DNA of 6,270 nucleotides, from contig MGCE01000203.1 of NCBI GenBank assembly GCA_001790315.1, forward strand, positions 1 through 6,270, in the 5' to 3' direction. Both the position numbers and the translations under genes were made by a program. Positions 1-4,611 of the stretch are shown in pieces; positions within the stretch are counted from its first letter, which is position 1; the number at the start of each line of letters is the position of its first letter. The notes under the pieces are model-generated. The model made no database searches, was not told the DNA's origin, and saw only the letters and a list, made by a program, of their open reading frames with translations. Source of the DNA: Candidatus Rokubacteria bacterium RIFCSPLOWO2_02_FULL_72_37. GTDB taxonomy: Bacteria > Methylomirabilota > Methylomirabilia > Rokubacteriales > CSP1-6.

Positions 1-78
1 GTCCACGGGATCGTCCTCAAGCCCTTCACGGCGGCCGAGCTCTCCCGCGGTATCAAGACGGCGCTGGGCGAGGGCTGA
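1..78 (+). CDS. Response-regulator receiver domain, C-terminal end (partial, 5' end outside window)
   Basis: The first 25 codons, ending in TGA at 76-78, read VHGIVLKPFTAAELSRG and then a short amphipathic helix. The K-P-F tripeptide after a hydrophobic strand is the beta5 signature of CheY-like receiver domains. There the conserved Lys contacts the phosphorylated Asp, and the next helix is alpha5. The protein ends soon after that helix, so the receiver is the last domain. It could be a stand-alone CheY-like regulator or the C-terminal receiver of a hybrid histidine kinase; the window does not contain enough to choose. The phospho-acceptor Asp and acidic pocket lie upstream of position 1. The family call rests on a short but characteristic motif. 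Confidence 0.8.
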   Translation, partial: VHGIVLKPFTAAELSRGIKTALGEG

Positions 79-119
79 GCGCCTCGCCGCGACCTCCTGG
101 TTCCCCGTCTTGGAGTGGC

Positions 120-139
120 CCGGAAATTATCGTTTCCGG
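120..139. repeat. Perfect 7-bp inverted repeat (hairpin or dyad operator)
   Basis: CCGGAAA at 120-126 is the exact reverse complement of TTTCCGG at 133-139, separated by the 6-nt loop TTATCG. It sits 41 nt after the stop of the receiver-domain gene and at the sharp drop in GC. No T-run follows, so it is not a standard intrinsic terminator. A protein-binding dyad, a transposon-end motif or a small RNA hairpin are all possible. Confidence 0.55.
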
Positions 140-248
140 ATAGAAAATTACCAGTCGGATCACGCAGAGTCTGTCGTAAGTGGTTGAAATACCATACGAG
201 TTATCCACCTTCCGTCGCGGTATCGATCTTGCTCTCTGGCCTGGGCAT

Positions 249-255
249 GGAGGAG
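249..255 (+). promoter_or_regulatory. Shine-Dalgarno for the IstA-like ORF
   Basis: GGAGGAG lies 6 nt before the ATG at 262. This favours 262 over the upstream in-frame ATG at 247, which has no such motif, and over the GTG at 115. Confidence 0.7.
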
Positions 256-261
256 TCAGCC

Positions 262-519
262 ATGACCTTCAGAGAGATGACCGCACTCGCCGAGGTGCCC
301 CACGCCAGCGCGCCGGCGGTGACGCGTCCGCGCGGTGTCGGACGGCCGTCGACTGTCGCCCAGTACGCCCAGCAGATACAGGAGTGGCTGCGGGCGGAGC
401 CGACCGTCTCCGGAGCAGAGATCCTCCGTCGCGTCCGGCTGACCGGCTACCGCGGCGGCAAGAGCGCGCTGTATGAGCTCGTCCGGCGCCTGCGCCTGCC
501 CGTGGCGGCGAGCCACTGA
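262..519 (+). CDS. IS21-family IstA-like fragment or small DNA-binding protein (85 aa)
   Basis: Residues 25-80 (GVGRPSTVAQYAQQIQEWL, then a helix pair with GYRGGKSALYELVRRLR) match the pattern of the second DNA-binding segment of IS21 transposase IstA. In that family the spacer R-P-S...Y...I...L precedes an L...I...GY.GG.S....VR.LR helix. Full IstA proteins are about 350-500 aa, with an earlier helix-turn-helix and a DDE integrase core; both are absent. The protein ends five residues after the second helix. ATG 262 is chosen because of the strong GGAGGAG before it. Codon use is GC-rich like the host, unlike the AT-rich DNA just upstream. It may be a decayed transposase remnant with an internal deletion and 3' loss, or a retained small DNA-binding protein. 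No istB ATPase gene is nearby. The similarity is judged by eye. Confidence 0.6.
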   Translation: MTFREMTALAEVPHASAPAVTRPRGVGRPSTVAQYAQQIQEWLRAEPTVSGAEILRRVRLTGYRGGKSALYELVRRLRLPVAASH

Positions 520-586
520 CCCGGCGCAGATCTCGCGGGGAGCCGCGCGCAGTAGCTGACTTCACGTCGCCGGGCCGTCGGCTCGC
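520..586. other. Convergent intergenic junction, no clear terminator
   Basis: This 67-bp gap separates the stop of the plus-strand IstA-like ORF from the stop of the minus-strand DinB-like gene. It contains a short CGCGG/CCGCG hairpin (534-547, 4-nt loop) and a 7-bp inverted repeat CCCGGCG (520-526) / CGCCGGG (568-574) with a 41-nt loop. Neither is followed by a T-run in either direction, so no intrinsic terminator is called. Confidence 0.4.
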
Positions 587-895
587 TCAGAGTCCCTGGC
601 GTTCGCGCCAGGAGCGGATCTGATGGCCGTGCTCGCGGTAGTGGTGGGCGGAGTTCCAGGCGTCCACGTCGTCGTAGCTCACGCCCTCGGGGATCGGGCG
701 CTCGCCGCGCGCCAGTCGCTCGAGCGCTGGAATCATCTCGCGGTGCCAGCCCGAGATGTGCACCACGATGTCCTTGGTCGACCAGACCCCGAGCCACACG
801 CGGGTGAGGTCGCCCTCGTTCAGGCCGCGGAGGGCGTCGTGCAGCGCGCGGAACTCCCGCGCCGCCTGGTCCAGGAGGTCGTCCTTGGTTTCCAC
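587..895 (-). CDS. Short DinB/ClbS (DfsB)-like four-helix-bundle protein (102 aa)
   Basis: The protein begins with TKDDLLDQAAREFRALHDAL, then has W-STKDIVVHISGWHREM (residues 38-54), LARGERP and YDDVDAWNSAHHYREHG. This order matches the N-terminal two-thirds of DinB/ClbS-DfsB and maleylpyruvate-isomerase-like bundles: helix 1, a W-S/T-x-K-D...H...W helix 2 bearing the first metal-type His, and a loop with D-x-W-N. Full members are usually about 150-170 aa; this one stops in the region of helix 3, so the last helix or helices are missing. Further His residues are present in HHYREHGH, but I cannot say they form a site. The GTG start is fixed by AGGAGG 5 nt upstream. It follows the GNAT gene by 16 nt and is the last gene of the minus-strand unit. 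Family members act as thiol-dependent transferases, cyclopropane hydrolases or stress proteins; no substrate can be assigned. Confidence 0.72.
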   Translation of the reverse strand: METKDDLLDQAAREFRALHDALRGLNEGDLTRVWLGVWSTKDIVVHISGWHREMIPALERLARGERPIPEGVSYDDVDAWNSAHHYREHGHQIRSWRERQGL

Positions 896-900
896 GGCGT

Positions 901-906
901 CCTCCT
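901..906 (-). promoter_or_regulatory. Shine-Dalgarno for the DinB-like gene
   Basis: On the minus strand this reads AGGAGG, 5 nt before GTG at 895-893, and lies wholly in the gap after the GNAT stop. It decides the GTG start against a longer upstream extension of the same frame, which would run through the GNAT gene and reads as low-complexity Arg/Ser. Confidence 0.75.
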
Positions 907-911
907 GCGCC

Positions 912-1334
912 TCAGGGCCGGAGCCGCTTGTAGAAGAGCAGCTCGCGGTAGCCCTGCGGCAGATTGTCGATGTAGCCCGACGGGCTGAAGCCGAGGGCGG
1001 CGTGCATCCGGATCGACGCGGCGTTGGTCTCCTCGGTCGACGAGTAGAGCCGCGGACTCGGCGAGAAGTCCTCGACACACCGGTAGAGCGCCCGCGCGAC
1101 GCCGAGGCGGCGGGACCGCTCGGTGACGCTCACGAGCGCCACGAACGTGCACTGGAACCAGTCGGTCCGGTACGCCAGGCAGCCGACGACGGCGCCTGCC
1201 TCCTCGGCGACGAGCAGATGGTGGCGCTCGACGTGCGAGCGGACGAACGGCCCGGCCCGCTCGGGGCCGATCACGTCGCTCGCCAGCGCCACGACCGCGG
1301 GGACGTCGCCGCGCTCGATGCTCCGGATCTCCAC
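912..1334 (-). CDS. GNAT-family N-acetyltransferase (140 aa)
   Basis: This is a single GNAT fold of normal length. The start EIRSIERGDVPAVVALASDV is the typical beta1-alpha1 opening. Residues 41-56 (LVAEEAGAVVGCLAY) form the beta2-beta3 hairpin. Motif A is FVALVSVTERSRRLGVARAL (64-83), with RRLGVA in place of the acetyl-CoA pyrophosphate loop Q/R-x-x-G-x-G/A. Motif B is EETNAASIRMHAALGFSPSGY (from 101), with the common N-x-x-x-x-x-x-H-x-x-L-G-F ending. Family members move an acetyl group from acetyl-CoA to an amine; the acceptor is unknown. The GTG start at 1334 leaves 14 nt after the hydrolase stop, and its Shine-Dalgarno is weak (GGGG about 9 nt upstream), so translation may depend on coupling to the gene before it. 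The protein is probably cytoplasmic, with no signal peptide or membrane segment. Confidence 0.88.
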   Translation of the reverse strand: MEIRSIERGDVPAVVALASDVIGPERAGPFVRSHVERHHLLVAEEAGAVVGCLAYRTDWFQCTFVALVSVTERSRRLGVARALYRCVEDFSPSPRLYSSTEETNAASIRMHAALGFSPSGYIDNLPQGYRELLFYKRLRP

Positions 1335-1348
1335 CGAGGACCGCCCCG

Positions 1349-2182
1349 TCAGGCCGCGAGGAACGCGGCCAGCTCGCGCCTGACGAGCGGATTGTCGCCG
1401 AGCAGGATCGTGTAGTGGTTGGTCCCGGGCACCACGACGAGTCTGCAACGCGGGATCGCGTGCGCCATCGCTTCCGCCTCCTCCTGGGTCATCAGGCAAT
1501 CGGTCGCCGTGAGCAGGCCGTCCGGGGCGCGCAGCAGGAGCGTCGGCGCCGCGATCCGGTGGTGCCAGACCCAGAGGCGCGTGCGCTGGAGGTTCACCAC
1601 CTCCTCCTCGATCGCATGACGCGCCACCTTCGAGCGCACGCCGCCGCCAGGGCCCGGCTCGACGTCGTAGGTGTAGTGCTGGACGAGGTAGTCGTTCCAG
1701 CGCCCCGCGAACATCGGCAATCCCTTCAGCATCTCGAGAAAGGCCCCGAGCGAGGGGAACTCGACGCCGAGCCGACCGATCGCCGGCGCGAGCGAGTCCA
1801 TGATCTCGGCGCGGACGTCGAGCCCGCCGTCGAAGAGCACCAGCTTGGCCACGCGCTCCGGGTGGAGCGTGGCGAAGCGCACACCGATGTGGGCGCCGAG
1901 CGAGTGGCCGGCGATGATCGGGCGCTCGAGCCGGAAGTGGTCGAGGAGGCCGAGCAGGTCGGCGGCGTGATGGGCGAGGCTGTAGCCGCGCTCGGGCTTG
2001 GCGCTGTCGCCGCGGCCACGGAGGTCGTAGGTGATCAGGCGGTGCGCGCCCGCGAGCGCGTCGGCGATCGAGTTCCAGACGGTGTGGTTGGACGTGAGCC
2101 CGTGGACGGCGACGATCGCCGGCCCGCGGCCCGGCCACTCCCGCACGGCGAGGTCGACGCCGTTCACGCTGACCTTCTGCAC
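1349..2182 (-). CDS. Alpha/beta-hydrolase fold enzyme (277 aa)
   Basis: A complete alpha/beta hydrolase is visible. The oxyanion-hole segment is VAVHGLTSNHTVWN (from 24, HG at 27-28), followed by YDLRGRGDSAKP (52-63). The nucleophile elbow is G-H-S-L-G (92-96) with Ser94. The likely acid is Asp221 in LLLRAPDG, and the catalytic His is His256 in VPGTNHYTILL. Residues about 122-205 form the helical cap. The layout resembles enol-lactonase, epoxide-hydrolase-like and haloalkane-type relatives, but a Ser nucleophile argues for an esterase, lactonase or C-C hydrolase rather than a dehalogenase or epoxide hydrolase. There is no signal peptide, so it is probably cytoplasmic. The GTG start has GGGAGG 6 nt upstream and lies 14 nt after the RraA-like stop. 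Pairing with an aldolase-family gene hints at a catabolic step, which is inference; the substrate is unknown. Confidence 0.9.
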   Translation of the reverse strand: MQKVSVNGVDLAVREWPGRGPAIVAVHGLTSNHTVWNSIADALAGAHRLITYDLRGRGDSAKPERGYSLAHHAADLLGLLDHFRLERPIIAGHSLGAHIGVRFATLHPERVAKLVLFDGGLDVRAEIMDSLAPAIGRLGVEFPSLGAFLEMLKGLPMFAGRWNDYLVQHYTYDVEPGPGGGVRSKVARHAIEEEVVNLQRTRLWVWHHRIAAPTLLLRAPDGLLTATDCLMTQEEAEAMAHAIPRCRLVVVPGTNHYTILLGDNPLVRRELAAFLAA

Positions 2183-2188
2183 GGCGCG

Positions 2189-2194
2189 CCTCCC
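2189..2194 (-). promoter_or_regulatory. Shine-Dalgarno for the alpha/beta hydrolase
   Basis: The minus strand reads GGGAGG, 6 nt before GTG at 2182-2180, just after the RraA-like stop codon. It supports GTG 2182 as the start; the reading frame stays open far upstream, but only as a shadow of the RraA-like gene. Confidence 0.75.
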
Positions 2195-2196
2195 GC

Positions 2197-2874
2197 TCAG
2201 TAGGTCCCCGGGCGGATCTGCTTGTAGAGGGCCTTGAGGTCCTCCACGGAGAACGTCGACGACTGGCAGAACGAGATGATCTTGCGCTCGTCCGCCTCCA
2301 CCTTGCCCACGGCCTCGGGGATGCGCGCGGCGATCTCCGGCGGGATCGTGACCACGCCGTGCTGGTCGGCGTGGATCAGGTCGCCGGGCTTGACCCAGAG
2401 CCCGCCGACCTTCACGGGCAGGCCGAAGTCCACCATGTGGACGTACGCGTGCGAGACCGAGACGTGCGCGGCGGCGAACTGGAAGCCGAGCGCGCGCACC
2501 TCGTCGAGGTCGCGCACCGAGCCGTCGGTCACCGTGCCGGCGCAGCCCAGCGCCCGGTGGAGGTTGGCCTGCACCTCGCCCCACTGGGCGCCCTGGCCCC
2601 GCGGCTCGTCCAGGTCGTGGACGACGATCACGCGCGGCGCCGGGATCGTGAGGACGTAGTCCCACCAGGCGAACGTGGACGCGCGGTGGTCCTGGAGCGG
2701 CGCGGGCTCGGCGCGGATGAGCGCCGTGACGGCGTAGCCGACCAGCGGCCCCAGCTCGGGGAAGAGCGTCCGGATCTCGGAGGACATGAACCCCTGGTTG
2801 CGGGGCCGCACGTTGAACGTCTCGATGGCGTTGGCGACGCTCGGACTCGTGATCTTCCGCAGGGACTCGATCAC
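2197..2874 (-). CDS. RraA-like / HMG-CHA aldolase family protein (225 aa)
   Basis: The protein has the family order of RraA-like and class II HMG/CHA aldolases. SPSVANAIETF (10-20) is the N-terminal motif. GAQWGE (95-100) matches the helix before the active site. GTVTDGSVRD (113-122) is the signature with Arg121 and Asp122, which in the aldolases bind substrate and the divalent metal. GDLIHADQHGVVTIP (164-178) is the second conserved stretch. Aldolase members cleave 4-hydroxy-4-methyl- or 4-carboxy-4-hydroxy-2-oxoadipate to pyruvate (with oxaloacetate for the latter). RraA proper lacks catalysis and inhibits RNase E. The intact R-D pair fits a catalytic member, but specificity cannot be read from sequence. 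Older annotation pipelines called such proteins dimethylmenaquinone methyltransferase, which is not supported. The GTG start has GGAGG 5 nt upstream. The alpha/beta hydrolase follows after 14 nt. Confidence 0.88.
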   Translation of the reverse strand: MIESLRKITSPSVANAIETFNVRPRNQGFMSSEIRTLFPELGPLVGYAVTALIRAEPAPLQDHRASTFAWWDYVLTIPAPRVIVVHDLDEPRGQGAQWGEVQANLHRALGCAGTVTDGSVRDLDEVRALGFQFAAAHVSVSHAYVHMVDFGLPVKVGGLWVKPGDLIHADQHGVVTIPPEIAARIPEAVGKVEADERKIISFCQSSTFSVEDLKALYKQIRPGTY

Positions 2875-2948
2875 ATCCGCCTCCGTTGCAGTCGCGCCAG
2901 GTCGTGGCCACGCGCTCGACGGTGGGGAGGGCGGCCCGTCTCGCTCAT
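2871..2948 (-). CDS. Possible small Arg-rich ORF (25 aa) between the TPR and RraA-like genes
   Basis: An ATG at 2948-2946 shares one base with the TGA of the TPR gene (TGATG), and the ORF ends in TGA at 2873-2871, overlapping the GTG of the RraA-like gene in GTGA. It encodes MSETGRPPHRRARGHDLARL plus QRRRM, with 8 Arg in 25 residues. A GGGGGA lies 7 nt before the ATG. It fills what would otherwise be the largest gap (73 nt) in the unit. GC at third positions is about 76% (19 of 25), lower than clear genes nearby. It may be a coupling leader that carries ribosomes to the RraA-like start, a real microprotein, or chance. I know of no family for it. Confidence 0.3.
   Translation of the reverse strand: MSETGRPPHRRARGHDLARLQRRRM
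2880..2884 (-). promoter_or_regulatory. Shine-Dalgarno for the RraA-like gene
   Basis: The minus strand reads GGAGG, 5 nt before GTG at 2874-2872. It lies inside the putative 25-codon ORF, the expected arrangement if termination there feeds initiation of the RraA-like gene. Confidence 0.7.
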
Positions 2949-3613
2949 CAGATCGTCCCCCGGCCGCGCTGGATGAGGAGCTGTCGCAGCGCGTCCACGG
3001 TCTCGCGCACCTGGTGCAGGTTCGGGTTCACGTCGAGCGCCTTTTCGAAGTACGTCAGCGCCAGCGCAGGCTGGCCGAGCTGCAGGTAGATCATGCCGTA
3101 GCCGGACAGGGCGCCGAAGTGGTACGGATTGCGCTTCATGACCTCGTCGCAGTCGGCGAGCGACTTCTGATACTCGCCCAGGAGGTAGTAGACCGTGGCG
3201 CGCTTGTTCCAGCCCTCGGCGAAGTCCGGGCGGCGCTCGATGACCTTCGTGAAGGTCTCGGCCGCCGCCTCGCCGTGGCGCGCGTTCATCTGCTCGATGC
3301 CGACCGACAGCAGGCGGTCGGCGGCCTCGTCGCCCGACCGGCTCCAGACCTCCCACATCGCGCGCTCCGACAGGGCCCGCACGACCGCATCCGGGTCGCG
3401 GAGCGCCCGGGCGAGCGCGGCGAGGTCCGCCATCGTGCCCGTGGTGCCGAGCCACTGCGCGCCGCGCCGGCGCGCCTCCACGTCACCGTGGTCCGCGAGC
3501 GCGGCGAGCGCCTGGTCCCGCGTGGGCTCGGGCGGGACCGCCCGGGCCGCGCCGGGGGCGCCGGCGAGAAGCGCGCCCAGCAGCACCGCGAGCGCGCCGC
3601 CGGCGCCGCTCAC
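2948..3613 (-). CDS. Exported HEAT-like/TPR repeat protein (221 aa)
   Basis: Residues 1-25 form a signal peptide: a small hydrophobic run (ALAVLLGALLAG) ending in A-R-A, with likely cleavage before VPPEP. Residues about 33-95 contain paired helices with LAALARALRDPDAVVRALSE, which resembles a HEAT or PBS-lyase-type repeat. Three consecutive 34-residue TPR units then fit exactly at 100-133, 134-167 and 168-201, each ending near a P (RRPDFAE, RNPYHFG, VNPNLHQ), followed by a capping helix. TPR proteins act as protein-binding scaffolds, here probably in the periplasm; no partner is evident. The GTG start overlaps the Kelch gene's stop in GTGA, with GAGGTG about 7 nt upstream, so the two are probably translationally coupled. 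The overlap suggests co-expression with the exported Kelch protein. Confidence 0.85.
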   Translation of the reverse strand: MSGAGGALAVLLGALLAGAPGAARAVPPEPTRDQALAALADHGDVEARRRGAQWLGTTGTMADLAALARALRDPDAVVRALSERAMWEVWSRSGDEAADRLLSVGIEQMNARHGEAAAETFTKVIERRPDFAEGWNKRATVYYLLGEYQKSLADCDEVMKRNPYHFGALSGYGMIYLQLGQPALALTYFEKALDVNPNLHQVRETVDALRQLLIQRGRGTI

Positions 3614-4611
3614 GGCGTGTACACCTCATTCACGTCGGTGCGGGCGAACCCTGGCCGCGTGGCGCCCCCCGGCACGTAGATCCGGCCGTCCACGACCGCG
3701 GCGCCGATGCCGTGCCGCGGCGTCGGCAGCGGGTCCTTGCCGATCCAGCGATGTCCCGCAACCTCGTACATCTCCGTCGCGTTGAAGATGCGCAACGGCG
3801 CCTCGCCGCCGAAGACGAACACGCGGTCGGCGAGCGCTGTCGCGGCGAGTCCGCCGCGCCCCACGGGGAGCGGAGGTCCCGTGGCCCAGCTGTCCGTCGC
3901 CGGATCGTAGATCTCGACGGTCGCGTACTGCGCACCGGTGAAGGACCGGCGGCCGCCGAGCGCCCAGAGGCGGCCCTGGAACGCGACGGCGGCGAGGTGG
4001 TCGCGGGGTGTCGGCAGGGGGGGCGCCTCCGCCCAGCGGTCGGCGGCCGCGTCGTAGACCTCGTGGGTGCCCGTCACGCCGTCGGCGCTGCCGCCTACGG
4101 CGTGGATGCGACCGCGGAGCGCGGCGGCCGCCAGGGCCCCGCGCGGCGCCCGGAGCGCCGCCCGCGTCGCCCACGAGTTCCGCGCGGCGTCGTACTCGTA
4201 GACCGTGCCCAGCGGGCTCCAGCTCACCGGGCCGCCCGTGTAGCCGCCGATCACGAACAGGCGGCCGTCGACGACTGCGGTCGCCGCGTGGTGCGTCGGT
4301 GCCGGGAGCGGCGCCCGTGTGTCCCAGGTGTCGGTTGCCGGGTCGTACGCCTCGACGGTCGCCGTGGGCTCGGCGCCGGCGCCGAGCCCGCCGATGACGA
4401 AGACGCGCGCGGCGAGAACCGCGACGGCGACTTCCTGGCGCGCCGTCGGCATCGGCGCGAGCCGCCGCCAGCTCCCTGGCGTCTTGATGTCGAGCGGCGC
4501 GGGCGAGTCGATCGTGGCCCCGATGCAGGCTGCTGTCGCGAGGGCCGTGAGGACGGCGCCCACCGCGGGTGGCCGGCTCCAGAAGCGGCGCGGCTCTGTA
4601 CGCCCGTTCAT
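3610..4611 (-). CDS. Exported six-blade Kelch-repeat beta-propeller (333 aa)
   Basis: Six Kelch motifs are visible, each with a hydrophobic strand ending in Gly-Gly: G74-G75, G122-G123, G173-G174, G219-G220, G268-G269 and G315-G316, spaced 46-51 residues. Each of the first five is followed by a Y or V-Y/M-Y and then a W (for example AYDPATDTW, IYDPATDSW). The last motif ends at VYTP without its W strand, while an early SWRRLAPMPTARQ (47-59) supplies one, the usual ring closure of these propellers. Residues about 12-35 are a hydrophobic signal segment. Cys29 follows T-A-A, a poor lipobox because position -3 is Thr, so a lipoprotein is possible but uncertain. Bacterial secreted Kelch proteins bind ligands or, rarely, act as enzymes (galactose-oxidase and N-acetylneuraminate epimerase relatives); no catalytic residues are recognised. 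Its ATG overlaps the ligA stop in ATGA. Confidence 0.9.
   Translation of the reverse strand: MNGRTEPRRFWSRPPAVGAVLTALATAACIGATIDSPAPLDIKTPGSWRRLAPMPTARQEVAVAVLAARVFVIGGLGAGAEPTATVEAYDPATDTWDTRAPLPAPTHHAATAVVDGRLFVIGGYTGGPVSWSPLGTVYEYDAARNSWATRAALRAPRGALAAAALRGRIHAVGGSADGVTGTHEVYDAAADRWAEAPPLPTPRDHLAAVAFQGRLWALGGRRSFTGAQYATVEIYDPATDSWATGPPLPVGRGGLAATALADRVFVFGGEAPLRIFNATEMYEVAGHRWIGKDPLPTPRHGIGAAVVDGRIYVPGGATRPGFARTDVNEVYTP

Larger units (their letters stand above)
79..261. other. Gene-free, AT-rich leader region ahead of the IstA-like ORF
   Basis: No credible coding sequence is seen here. Bases 121-240 contain 57 G/C out of 120 (about 48%), while 61-120 contain 45 of 60 (75%), so composition changes abruptly at about 120. 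The stretch holds a perfect inverted repeat (120-139), two similar AT-rich words (GAAATTA at 123-129 and GAAAATTA at 143-150) and an isolated TTATCCACC. A plus-strand reading frame is open through it from a GTG at 115, but its third codon positions are AT-rich, unlike neighbouring genes, so it is read as non-coding. It may be the left end of an IS21-type element or a regulatory leader; no confident -35/-10 pair was found. Confidence 0.5.

Noticed and set aside
116..131. Sigma-54-like TGGCCC-N5-TTATC
   Set aside because: The -24 half fits, but the required GC of the -12 element is AT here, and no activator site is visible.
201..209. DnaA-box-like TTATCCACC
   Set aside because: It matches the consensus at 8 of 9 positions but stands alone. 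No cluster of boxes or dnaA/dnaN context supports an origin.
115..261. GTG at 115 as start of a 134-aa version of the IstA-like protein
   Set aside because: The added 49 codons have AT-rich third positions unlike the genes here, overlap the dyad, and have no Shine-Dalgarno at the GTG. The ATG at 262 has GGAGGAG.
1415..2203. Long plus-strand ORF opposite the alpha/beta hydrolase
   Set aside because: It is an Arg/Val/Ala-rich antisense shadow of a well-supported gene, common in high-GC DNA, with no recognisable domain.
2786..3679. 297-aa plus-strand ORF opposite the TPR gene
   Set aside because: It is antisense to a protein with a signal peptide and three exact TPR units. Composition is low-complexity and spans a gene junction.
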